64,000 bases of DNA, taken from Codonopsis lanceolata. Taxonomy: Eukaryota; Streptophyta; Magnoliopsida; Asterales; Campanulaceae. Of the stretch, positions 11,140-21,354 are shown piece after piece. The position numbers and the translations under genes are program-made. The stretch spans positions 158,626,437-158,690,436 of the forward strand of contig CM028379.1 in assembly GCA_013146195.2 (NCBI GenBank), given 5' to 3'. The notes under the pieces are model-generated. The model was not told where the DNA came from. It saw only the letters and a list, made by a program, of their open reading frames with translations, and ran no database searches. Numbering within the stretch: the stretch's first letter is position 1; every line of letters begins with the position of its first letter.

Positions 11140-12857
11140 ACACCCCCAAACTTAAGCTTTGATCGTCCCGAGAAAAGAGAAACATGGATTATGGAGATGC
11201 TCGAGAACAAGATGAAATGAAGAAGGCACTCAATCAAGATCCCACATGCATTACCATGAAAGAAATCAAACTCAAGATTATAAAAATTCATAACCAAGGT
11301 ATGATGTGATTTCAATGCTAGCAAACTTTCCTCAAACACTTACTTAAAAACATGAAGCACAAGCCCATGACTAAATAGCATCACTCTAGCTAGGATTGAA
11401 CGTTCAATGAGATACCAAGCATAAGCCATGAAACCGAAAGAGATATATACTTCACAAGGCAATAACTCATGGCATGACAATATCAATAGGACTTTTGCAA
11501 CGCTTGTAACTTTAGGCCAAGGTTGAGCAACAAATGAAGGGAAGGAAATCAAGACAAGAGAGAACAAGTGAAGCCTTCAAAATCACACTCAAGTCTAGCT
11601 TCATGAAACAACATACTCCATCATAACTCACCATTTTTTCTCAACAACCCTCAAACTTAGCTTCTTCTTTTCTTTTTTTTTTCTTTTTCTTTTTTTTTAT
11701 ATCGAGAACTTGGGGTTGAGAGTATATCAAACTACCACAAATGATTTTTTTTTCATCCCACAATTCCCCTCTTTGAATAACTTTAAAGCACAAATGGTTC
11801 ACAATTTTTGGGCTACCCTTCATTTTTGATTTTTTTAAAATACACAAGGGCCCCTTTTTACAAGATAAACAACCCCCAACTCATCAACCAAGATTAAAAT
11901 CACACCACACCAATATATGAAGAACAACACTTCCATAAAGCTCACATTCCCTTCAAGACATAAATTTAGAAATTTATTTCACAAAGTGCTCTCTCAAAGG
12001 GTTGGATAAAGTGTATAGGCTCATGGGATAAGTCAATGAGGGTGATAGAAATGAAGGCGAATGGGGGTCATTGTGTACTCTTGCACACACCATTTTTTTA
12101 TTAAGGCTCAAATGGGACACTAGGGATTTAATGTGAACAAGGGTAGGTCGATATGGCACAAACGAGTCAAACATGGCCTATATCATGCTATTGTCATACT
12201 CACAAGCCAAGTTATTCATCAATTTCAAGATCATCTAACGGTAACAAAACTCACAACAAGATACTCATAACACATGCACAACCAAAGCTAGAGCTTAGCT
12301 TAAAAAAATTATCAAGAGATCCATACATGGGCGCTATTTAACATGAATGAGGGAAAGCTAGCACAAAAATCACAAAATATCCTCAAGTATGCATATAATA
12401 ATCTCAAGGCCAAATCCAAGAAAATAATGCACATACAACTCAATGAGCGCCAAAGTGATGAGATGAATGATCAAAGCCTAATTAATGGGGTCCAAACTAG
12501 CTTGAAATTTTCTAAAAGTTTTCAAAATTTTCTCAAAAATCAAGGGCAAAAATAATATTAACCCCACCCCCAAACTTAGAACCGAACATTGCCCTCAATG
12601 TTCATGAGCATACCAAGGCAAGGCAACAATCACTACAACCCCATGAAAAGCAAATAAAAAGAAATTTTTTTTTTTTGTGAGGGGACACTATATACACCTC
12701 CCTATAAACCCACAAATTCGGGAGGGCTTCAAAAAGCGACACATGCATATAAATAGAAAAGCCATAAAAACAAATAAATAAAAAGAGAGGGAAGAGAAAA
12801 CCGATATGAATAGTTCTAATTTAAAGTCTTTAGCTTGACTTCTTCTCCCGCATCGGC
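11140..12857 (-). other. Athila 3' untranslated region, no pol
   Basis: Between the protease stop and the polypurine tract there is no reverse transcriptase, RNase H or integrase. Just downstream of the protease the minus strand carries the Athila-like block AACATTGAGGGCAATGTTCG followed by TAAGTTTGGGGGTGG (about 12600-12565), which normally lies beyond pol. So pol has been lost or never existed in this derivative. Poly-T/poly-A tracts fill much of the rest. Confidence 0.65.
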
Positions 12858-13754
12858 CTATGGAGGATCATGGAGAAGAACTCGAACCTTCACTTGAGCG
12901 CTACCATTTGGAGAAGCTTTCTTGACACCCTTTTCAAACCTTGCTTCCATCATTGGTGCCTCCACTTTGATTTTTTTCCATTTAACCACATTGGATGGTA
13001 GTTGTGCCACATCCAAAGACGACTTTTTGACTTTCTTTCTTCCTGAAGGAATCACATACATCCCCTTCTCATCATCACACTTTTTCATTATTTTCGGTTC
13101 AATCACCACCTTCTCACAAACTTGCTCAACCCGGCTCTTAGGAATATTATCATGATATCCTTCTCTCTTCAATTTTTGAACCACTTCCACTCTTGCACAA
13201 TCTTCTAACTTATCCGAATACTTGATGGGCTTGAAGACATTAAATGTGACTTGTTGATCATGGACCCTCATTGTAAGCTCTCCTTTCGCCACATCAATTA
13301 AAGCTCTACCGGTAACCAAGAAGGGTTTTCCAAGAATGATTGGAATCTCACTATCCTCTTCCATGTCAAGCACCAAGAAATCCGCCGGAAGAATTAGTTT
13401 GTCAACCTTCACAAACACATTCTCAACCACTCCCTTAGGGTATGCTAGCGACCTATCCGCCAATTGTAGAGTGACGGAAGTAGGTGTAGCTTCACCCAAA
13501 CCAAGTTTTCGAAAAACCGACAAGGGCATGAGATTAATGCTAGCTCCCAAATCACATAATGGTTTGCCCAAAAAAATTTCTCCAATTATGCAAGGAATCA
13601 CAAAGCTACCCGGATCCTTTAGGTTTGGATGGGGATTTTGTTGCAACACGACACTACATTCTTCCGTCAAAGGTATAGTCTCATAATCCTCAAGTCTTCT
13701 TTTCTTGGAGAGTATATCTTTCACAAATTGAGCATAAGAAGGCATTTGCTCCAA
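12858..13754 (-). pseudogene. Athila-type aspartic protease region
   Basis: The 298-residue frame continues an Athila gag. It contains the retropepsin-like core CDLGASINLMPLSVFRKLG at residues ~68-86, the VTLQLADRS block, PADFLVLDMEED and the PIILGKPFLVTGRALIDV block. These are the standard blocks of the Athila protease, where DLGA replaces the usual D(S/T)G. The first Met is internal: the same frame runs upstream (13755-13850) to a nonsense codon. It ends at 12858 with a normal stop. Role in an active element: cleavage of the gag-pol polyprotein. Confidence 0.88.
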
Positions 13755-14602
13755 AGCATCGGCAAAAGGAATGTTGATGTGAAGCTTTTTGAAAATTTCA
13801 AGGAACTTGAGAAATTGATTGTCATCCTTTGCCTTTTGGAGCCTTTACGGAAATGGCGGTGGAGGATACACTCTTTCTTTGACCGGAGGAGGGGTAATTG
13901 GATCAATCTTCTCTTTAAATTTCTCTTGCACTTGCTCACTATTTTGCTCACCCACCTTCTATTCTTATTTTCCACCTTGTAGGTCCTTCCCACTTTTAAG
14001 AGTAATAGACATGCATTGTTCTTTCCCTTTGGGATTTGGCTCGGTGGTGCTTGGAAGATTTCCTTGGGGTCTAGAATTAATGGAAGATGCAAGTTGACCC
14101 ATTTGGATTTCAAGGTTTCTCACGGAAGATTGGGTGCTAAGGATTATGGCTTGTTGGTCATGGATGATTTTTAGGAGGTCTTCCATTGGTATCTCTTTCT
14201 TGGGTGGTGGTTGAGTTGGTTGGGGTTGATTTTGAAATGGTGGTTGGGATAGATGATGTGGTTGGTGTTGGTGAGGTTGGTTAGAGAATCCAAGAAGAGA
14301 ATTGGAAGCTTGATTTTGAGTGGAGGAAGAAGGTTGGTTTTGGTTGTTGTTGCTCCAAGAGAAGTTGGGATGATTTCGCCAACCCGGATTATATGTGTTT
14401 GAATAAGGGTTGTTTTGATTCCGGTTGAAGTTGGAAACAAATTGGATTGATTCCATTTTCAAGTGGTAATTACCCGATGTGTGAGGACCTCCACAAAGCT
14501 CACATGCCACTTTTTGTGGAAGAAAAGTACCTTGCAAGATCTTGGTAAGCTCCGCTACTTGAGCAGTCAAGCTAGCAACATCGGTTGAGGATTCCCAAAC
14601 TA
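13755..14602 (-). pseudogene. Athila-type gag, C-terminal part
   Basis: The minus-strand frame from about 14602 encodes a gag C-terminus: a predicted helix (TAQVAELTKIL), a Cys/His cluster (CELCGGPHTSGNYH), then the Asn/Gln/Pro-rich region with NPYSNTYNPGWRNHPNFSW typical of Athila gag. It breaks by stop and frameshift near 13975-13965, re-opens as EKFKEKIDP... and meets a stop near 13850 before the protease block. The gag N-terminus is absent: upstream of ~14602 the sequence switches to an inverted LTR piece. Confidence 0.85.
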
Positions 14603-15404
14603 TGGCAACACTCCTTGTAGTTAACCACCTTAGCCATTCGCAAGGTCGGGGAGGTTAGGGTTGACTATAAGATGCGAGAGCCCGTAGTTAACCAATTTTA
14701 TTTGTCTCGGCTACCAACATGAATTGTAGAAAAATATAGAGAGTTTCTTTTTACGAAGTATTACCCATGCCCTTGGTTATTATTGTGTGTTCTTAATGCT
14801 TTTAATGGCGTAACGAACCATTAGATGATCACTAGAATGATAGGATACGAAGCGAAAGCCCTTCCTATTATTCTGAAAATCACAATAGTAGTTTGCGTGG
14901 CGTGAGACCGAAAGGAGATCGTCCGTAGATAGTCTTTGGATGCTTGTTTACACATGCTGTTATTTTCTCCCCTATGTTATGTGTTGCGATGATATAATCC
15001 CGTAGAAAGGTTGAGAGATTGCTAGATTTGCTATACGTAGCAAAAGCCCGTAGCGAATAAAATAGCGCGTCCGACTACCAAGACTTGAGTTAAAGAAAAG
15101 CAAAAAGAGGATTAAATTAAGCACCGGCTAGACTAGAAATAATTTGTTCCTACATTTTTATCTTGATTTGTTGTTGCCAAACCACCTCCGCTTTAGTTTA
15201 GATTTAATTGCTTTCTAGGTTGTTTATATTTTTAGATTTTAATTCATTTTATTTTCGCTCAAATATAATTAGTTAGCATAATTTCGGTACTTAGTTGGAG
15301 TGAGAATTACGCGCATTCCTCGTGGGATCGACTCGTACTTACGAACTTTATTACTTGATACTGCCAGGTAATCTTGCCCGTGTTGCGTTTTTGCGCACAT
15401 CAAG
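14603..15404 (+). mobile_element. Inverted Athila LTR 3' half
   Basis: This segment reads in plus orientation as the second half of an Athila LTR. It contains the ATACGAAGCGAAAGCCC block near 14850 and ends in TTTTTGCGCACATCAAG at 15404, right before a tRNA-Asp-type primer site. The gag and the rest of the right LTR lie on the minus strand, so this piece is inverted relative to its element. It abuts gag at one end and the LTR start half at the other. Confidence 0.7.
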
Positions 15405-15426
15405 TTTTTGGTCGCGTTAGTGGGGA
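15405..15426 (+). promoter_or_regulatory. Degenerate Athila primer-binding site
   Basis: TTTTTGGTCGCGTTAGTGGG follows the LTR end. It differs by a few bases from the tRNA-Asp-complementary site TGGCGCCGTTGCCGGGG used by Athila elements. Its orientation is opposite to the gag at 13755-14602. Confidence 0.65.
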
Positions 15427-15881
15427 GGAAGCGGCAAAACGCGCCACGTGGCTCCACCGGAAGATCGACAGCGCACAGGGGCCTTTCTGCAATTGCGCCG
15501 GCTTCCCTTATTCTTTCTGAAATTTACTCCGGTGCCCCTGAAGTTCTGTTTCTTGGCGCCGCTTTCCAGCCTCTTCCAGGTCTCTCAATTTTGTCCTCTG
15601 TTAGCACATTCAGCCTCCGTTAGCCCCTGTTAACCTGATTTTGCCTTGAATTACTTAGCAGACTTAACGAACTTTGTCCAAATAAATTCCAATTCAACTT
15701 TAAAGCCCGAAATTATTTTGAACTTCGTGCTAAACACTATATAAAAGCTCGATTATGCATGGAAACCTAAATTAAGCACAAAAACACAAATAATAATATT
15801 TCCAAAGCATAATTAATTCAAAAATAGCACAAAATAACAGAAAATTCTTGGGAAAATTAGTGGAAATCTTGCGCTCATCAT
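15427..15881 (-). mobile_element. Athila 5' LTR, start half (right LTR)
   Basis: In minus orientation it starts TGATGAGCGCAAG at 15881 and parallels 11139-10700, sharing the AAAATTC/GGGAAAATTA block and the CTCCGGTGCCCCTGA block at similar spacing. It ends near 15427, where the inverted segment begins. At its outer edge hAT copy 2 resumes at about 15886. Confidence 0.7.
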
Positions 15882-15885
15882 CAAG

Positions 15886-15968
15886 AAGGAAAATGAAATC
15901 CCGAATTCTATCGGGACGGGATCGGGATAAGGCTAATCGAGACGGGTCCCATCCCGATTCCACCCCTA
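15886..15968 (+). mobile_element. hAT copy 2, right terminus
   Basis: 83 bp matching the reverse complement of the left end of copy 1 (about 927-1010), including CGAATTCTATCGGGACGGG, and ending CCACCCCTA. The following 8 bases, ATGTATTT (15969-15976), pair with the flank of copy 1 at 1647-1654. The Athila element separates this terminus from 8989-9517. Confidence 0.85.
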
Positions 15969-16079
15969 ATGTATTTCATGTCTCGATGCTTCACAAATAA
16001 TTGAAGGATGAGCCACATGTTCTTGTTTATGATGAGATTACCTTTGAACCTGATCTTCAAATGATGAGAGACTAGAGAG
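15969..16079 (+). pseudogene. Chromovirus integrase tail, part 2
   Basis: The plus strand reads NVFHVSMLHK, a stop, then LKDEPHVLVYDEITFEPDLQ. This is the segment after the integrase C-terminal domain in Tekay-type chromoviruses. It is the direct continuation of the minus-strand fragment ending at 1655, joined through the 8-bp hAT target duplication. A frameshift lies just before the LINE insertion at 16089. Confidence 0.85.
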
Positions 16080-16088
16080 GATTCTTGA

Positions 16089-16510
16089 GGATTAGGAACA
16101 ACCGTAGTAGATGTAAGACCCCTGGGTAACACGCCTCCTTTAAAAAAATCTTGAACCTCCGTAATAATGTTATGCTTGATGATGGTCCAACACCCTTGAA
16201 AAAACCATCCCGTAAAGCCATCAGAACTCGGGGCACTATCAGGATTCAAGCCTTTAACTGCATCCCATATTTCGTCTTCGTTAGGAAGATCCTTGAGAGC
16301 CAAATTCTCCTGATCACCAATGGAATGGGGGTAGTGAGAAAACAAATCCTCATTAGAAGTAGAGCACGATGAAGAAAAAAGATCAGGAAAATAATTAATA
16401 GCCAAATCCCCTATCTTCTGATTATCAGTACACCAGCTACCATCATCTAATTTTATCTTAACCTTATTGCGTTGGACCCGATCTTTGAGACTAGCATGAA
16501 AGAAAGAAGT
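16089..16510 (-). pseudogene. LINE (L1-type), inverted 5' segment
   Basis: The minus strand encodes the part of an L1-type ORF2 just before the core reverse transcriptase. It runs from ANTSFFHASLKDRVQRNKVK through DEIWDAVKGLNPDSAPSSDGFTG-like blocks to LPRGLTSTTVV, close to the reverse-transcriptase NFRPISL region. The adjoining plus-strand segment starts at the next part of the same protein (SLCNFSCKIICRILA). The element is thus joined head to head in coding order, the signature of twin priming. Its outer end (16088) abuts the target duplication GATTCTTGA. Confidence 0.9.
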
Positions 16511-19207
16511 ATTAGCTTATGTAACTTTTCTTGTAAGATCATATGTAGGATTTTGGCGTCCCGGATTGCTGAATTTCTTCCTTCCCTTATTTCCATGGAG
16601 CAGACTGGATTCATTAAAGGTAGAAATATTTAAGACAACATTGTGATGTCTCATGAATTAATTCAAAAAATCGATCAAAAGTCGCGTGGGGGTAATGTGG
16701 TGTTTAAATTCAACATGTCTAAGGCTTATGATCGACTTGAATGGAGTTTTCTATTGCGTGCTATGAAAGCTTTTGGATTTGACGAAGTAAACTGTGATTT
16801 GATTTATCGGATGATAAGCAACATTTGGTATACTTTACGCATTAATGGTGATTCTTATGGTTTTTTCCAATCTTCTCGGGGTGTTCGCCAGGGAGATCCA
16901 TTGTCTCATCTTCTTTTTGTGATGGCTCAAGAGATTCTTAGTTTCAATATTAATAGGGTTGTTTTGGAAAAGAAGATTCTCCCTTATAGACATGGTGTTG
17001 GAGATATGATTATATCGCATTTGCTTTATACGGATGACATGCTTATTTTCTGTAATGGTAGTAAAAATTTGATTCTTGCTCTTAGACGAGTTGTGGCTGA
17101 ATATGAGAAAGCTTCCAAGCAGCTTATCAATTTGGAGAAGAGTGGCTTTGTTACTTCTCGTCTTTGTTCGCAACGGAAGATTCAAAATATTGGGCAATGG
17201 TCTGGCTGTAAGCAAAGTAGACTTCCTTTCAAGTATTTGGGGTTGGCTCTTTTTAAAGGGCGTGTAAAATCTGCATATTTCGAAGATATTGAAAAGAGAA
17301 TTCTTTCTCTAATTAGTAGGTGGAAGGCTAGACTCTTATCTTTTGGTGCTAAGATTATGCTTCTTAAATCGGTTCTGTGTTACATGCCGATTTACTCTTT
17401 GGCTACTCTAAGGCTTCCAAAGCAATTTATCCACCGTTTGGAGCGTCACATGGCTGCTTTTCTGTGGAGTTATGCAAGGGAAATTCGCGCTCATTGGATC
17501 TCCTGGGAGCATGTTTGTCAGCCTATTATCGAAGGGGGTTTAGGCATACGTTCGTTGGACCAAGTAATGGGCTCTTTACATGCCAAGTTAGCTTGGAATG
17601 CTCTCCAAGGTACGAGCCTTTGGGCCCGTTTTGTTCATGGTAAATATGGAACTGATAGTGGTTTTGGTCTTTCTGGCTATTCTTCTCATGTGTGCAAAGC
17701 AATCATGGTTCACATGACTAGGATTATGGAGCATAGTCAATGTCTTGTGGGCCGTGGGGATATTTCTTTTTGGAATACAAACTGGTGTGGTACTGTCCTG
17801 CTTGGTCCGAGACCAATTGATTCTCTTCTAAAAGTAAAAGATGCTATCCCGATTATTCAAGAGTTGCTGCCTTTGATTCCATCGAGTCTGCATGAAGACG
17901 TTTGTAGTGTGAAGTTGGATTGCAATATAGAAGATAAACAGATTTTCACGATCTCCAAGGAAGGTATGTTCTCAGCTGCAGTGTACTGGAAGACGTTTCG
18001 TCATCAGTTGCCTAAGATCCCGTGGGCGGTTAAGGTCTGGCAGCCGTGGATTCCAATGCGTATGAGTGGTTTTATGTGGAAGCTGATGCATCGTGCTGTT
18101 CCGGTGGATCTTGCTCTTCATAGATATAAAATTCTGATTGCTTCTAAATGCAGGTGCTACCTTCGGTCTGATCTTGAATCCTTAGAGCACATCCTTCTTG
18201 ATTCTGAGATTGCTAGATGCATATGGAGTCAGTTTGCTAAGCCTCTTAATTTGATAGACCACTACTCATCCATCCCTCATTTAATTGATACTTGGATTTC
18301 TCCTGCCTCGGTTCGCAGTCAGCTTGGAGCTTGTAAAATTGGTATATGTATTCTTACGTGTTGAGAGATTTGGAAGGCTCGTTGCTCAGCGACCTTTGAT
18401 AATGTTGCTATGTCTGTTGATGTCATTACGAAACGTATTATGACAGGACTCCATGAGATGATGAGCTTGTTTTCTTCGAAGATTAATATGAACAATTTCA
18501 GTAAGCTTGATGTCAAAGGCTTGCATATTGATGTTAAAAATGCTAGAGTTAGGTGTGGTCAGTGGCTGCGTTGGGAGGCTCCTTCGAAGGATTTTTTAAA
18601 AATAAATACTGATGGCTCAGCTATGCAAGGTAGATGTTCTGGTGGAGGGGTCATTCGAAGGCATGCTGGTTTTATGGTGGCTGCCTTCTCCTGTAATTAT
18701 GGTTCTGGTTCTAACATGCTTGCATAGATCTTGGCCCTTTGGGATGGTCTCCGGTTATGTAGAGAGTTGGGTCTTACTCATGTTTTAGTTGAGTCGGATT
18801 CGATGGTGGCAGTTAATGGTATAGCTTGTATGCATCAAGTTCCATGGCGTTATGTCTATGCAATTCGGGAATGTCGCTCTTTACTTGGCAATTTTGGTTT
18901 ATCGCATGTCTTTCGTGTGCAAAACAAAGTGGCTGATAGACTGGCATTTTGTGGCTCAACTCATTTGGGGTTCCATATTTATCACTCTAGATCGGATCTT
19001 CCTGCTCAAGTTCGTTAGGCTATGCTGCTGGATGATAATGGTTTATTTTCTTTTAGGAAATAGTTGGTGTAGGCTTTTGCATGTTTTCCTGAGGTTAGGC
19101 TCCTTTGTCCCCCCAAGTTTGGGTAAGGATGGTTGTCCCCCTCTTGTTTGTATATTTTTTTTCTTTTTAATAAAATCTACGCAGGTGCCGCCCTGCTTAA
19201 AAAAAAA
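16511..19207 (+). pseudogene. LINE (L1-type) reverse transcriptase-RNase H, main segment
   Basis: The plus strand encodes, in order: reverse transcriptase from SLCNFSCKII (16511), with GFIKGRNI, FNMSKAYDRLEW and GVRQGDPLS blocks and a catalytic LLYTDDMLIF (YTDD instead of the usual YADD, ~17030); a thumb region; a zinc-binding zf-RVT-like region (about 17970-18240); and an RNase H domain starting INTDGSA (about 18600-18980). In-frame stops occur near 16632, 18362 and 18728 (the last inside NMLA*ILAL), so it is inactive. The 3' end is an A tail at 19198-19207, followed by the 9-bp duplication GATTCTTGA (19208-19216; left copy 16080-16088). Confidence 0.92.
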
Positions 19208-19216
19208 GATTCTTGA

Positions 19217-19384
19217 TATGAAGGAACAAGTCTTGTGAACAACGGAGATTCCATTGGTTAAAGTCTTGTGGAAGAAACATGATATATCGAAGAAGCTACT
19301 TGGGAGACCGAGCTTGATATGAGAGAGAAATACCCTTTCCTATTTGATGATTCTGGTATGAATTTAGGAACTAAATTACTCTAA
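19217..19384 (+). pseudogene. Chromodomain remnant and pol end of the chromovirus
   Basis: After the LINE the chromovirus resumes with DMKEQVL, a stop, TTEIPLVKVLWKKHD, a 1-base shift and EATWETELDMREKYPFLF, then a terminator TAA at 19382-19384. The V-K-V-L-W-K and E-A-T-W-E blocks are the C-terminal chromodomain of Tekay/Del-type elements, which binds chromatin marks and steers integration. The stop and shift show that it is dead. Confidence 0.85.
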
Positions 19385-19456
19385 GTGTGGGAGGATGTGA
19401 GAACCTGAACCATACTTATATAGCATGCTCTCGTTGTCTACTTAACATGTCTATTA
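19385..19456 (+). mobile_element. Chromovirus polypurine tract and truncated 3' LTR
   Basis: GTGTGGGAGGA (19385-19395) is a polypurine tract. It is followed by TGTGAGAACCTGAACC, which matches the start of the solo LTR at 2976 (TGTGAGAACCCAAACC) and can be followed to about 19456 (TATTATG). There the sequence switches to a Tat-type gag. Confidence 0.75.
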
Positions 19457-20660
19457 TGTTCAGAATCCATATCCAACCCAAAATCCACCAGCATACACCA
19501 CCCAAAACCTTTATCCTGCCCAAAATCCCTACCAAACACCACAGCCAGAAATTAACCCAGCTTTCCCTAATCCTGCCAGCATATACCTAAAACCAACTCC
19601 CCCAGCCACCAAAATGGAAGCCGACATGGAAAACATGAAAACAATGATGCTCGAAGCTCTGGACAAAGAAAAATTTTCTATGAAGGCATTAACGCTAAAA
19701 CCTTCAGCCATGCTACCCCCAAATTTCAAAATGCCCGACATAGAAAAATTCGACGGGACTGGATGCCCTATCTCCCACCTAAAATCTTACTCTACTGGCA
19801 TGCAATCAAGAGGGGCTAGTTTCGAAGCCATGGCCTCCAATTTTCACCTCACCTTGATAGGGGCTGCTAAGCAATGGTTAATGCTAGCAGATGATAGCAC
19901 CATGGACACTTGGGACCAAATCGCTGAAGGGTTCCTAGAAAGGTACAAAGATAATACCACCACTGAAAATAAAAGGGAACTTGAGGCATGCACCCAAAAG
20001 GAAAATGAAACATTCGCAGAATTTGCAGCCAGATGGAAGGATAAAGTCGCCCAGACTTTGGACAGACCAGATCCAACTGAATCATGCAGAATGTTCATCA
20101 AAAACCTCCAACCCATTTACCTGGAGCACATGCGATATCTCCCCTATAGCAATTTCAAAGAAATAGTGGAGATTGGAGTCCGCATTGATGAAGATATACG
20201 CAAAGAATCCCTAGAAATTGGTACACCTCCAAGTTCGTTCTGCCATTCTGGATCAGAGGAAGAATCTACAGAAGGAGTTAATACTATAGAAAAAACCCCG
20301 AATGAACAATACATTGATGTGCCAAGGACATATGAGGCAAACAAATCTGCCAATTCTGTTGAAGGAAGCAGTAATACCAACAAGAGTCTCATAGGGCCTC
20401 ACAGGAAACAAAAGGCACTTCGATGAATTGAATGCCCCAATGTCACAGATACTACAAGGGTTAACGGCCAAGGAGTCCTTAAGCCCTTTGAAAACTATGA
20501 ACCTCAAATCCATTACACCAAATGGAGCGCAACAAGTATTGTGAATACCACCAATCCGGTGGTCATATCACCGACAAATGCTTCTCACTTTCGGGAATGA
20601 TATCCAAGACCTTATCGATGATAAAATCATTGAGAAGCCGCACCATAATTGTTTTTGATA
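19457..20660 (+). pseudogene. Tat/Ogre-type gag (N-truncated)
   Basis: A frame already open at 19457 encodes a Pro/Gln/Asn/Tyr-rich stretch (NPYPTQNPPAYTTQNLYP), then the Tat gag core with FKMPDIEKFDGTGCPISHLK, AAKQWL, TWDQIAEGFLERYK, ETFAEFAARWKDKVAQ and FIKNLQPIYLEHM, up to a stop at 20426. After the stop, alternating frames continue the same protein: DELNAPMSQILQGL, then CEYHQSGGHITDKCF (a CCHC-like knuckle) and IQDLIDDKIIEKP near 20640. This gives at least one nonsense and two frameshifts. No protease, reverse transcriptase or integrase follows. The N-terminus is lost at the junction with the chromovirus LTR. Confidence 0.88.
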
Positions 20661-21323
20661 AAAAGTGAAAGAGACCTAGCATACCTTCTTGTACACCTCG
20701 AAAAGCTTTTTCCTTTAAATCTCCTCTTGTCAAATAAAATCTTCAGGAAACAACCTTTTTCAAATTCAGCGTCACTTTTCATAGATTCTAGGATCTTTGT
20801 TGTTTCTTTCGATACCACTAACAATTTTGTAGGGGCTGACAAATGAAATTTTTTAACTAATATCATTTACTCTCCTAAGAAGACTGCCCAGAGGTACGTA
20901 ATCGATACATCTCATTTCAAAGATTAAAAAAAAAAAAAGGGAATTCGTTCTCTAAACAAAAAAGTCTCTATTCTTTCAAATTCAAAAAAAATAGATTAGC
21001 AAAATGAAAATTTTTCTATCAGTGTTGAACTACGATGACCTGAGCCTCGAAATGAGGAACGTAGGCAGCCTCCGGGTTTGGTCAAATGCTTTGATTTACT
21101 CTTAAAAAAAGGGTTTTTCTATGTGTTTTCTTTTGTTTCCCAAAACATGAAAAGACAAGACAAAACCCCTCACCACCATTCTTAATCTCCAAATGCATCT
21201 CCCCTCTTAACTTCTCATAAAAGCATCATCAATTGATAAGTGCATCGTTCATTCTCAATTTTTTTTAAAAAAAATCACTAAATCCTACTTCGAGATGTTA
21301 AGGTCTGCCACTAAAAAAAATGC

Positions 21324-21354
<31 letters not shown>

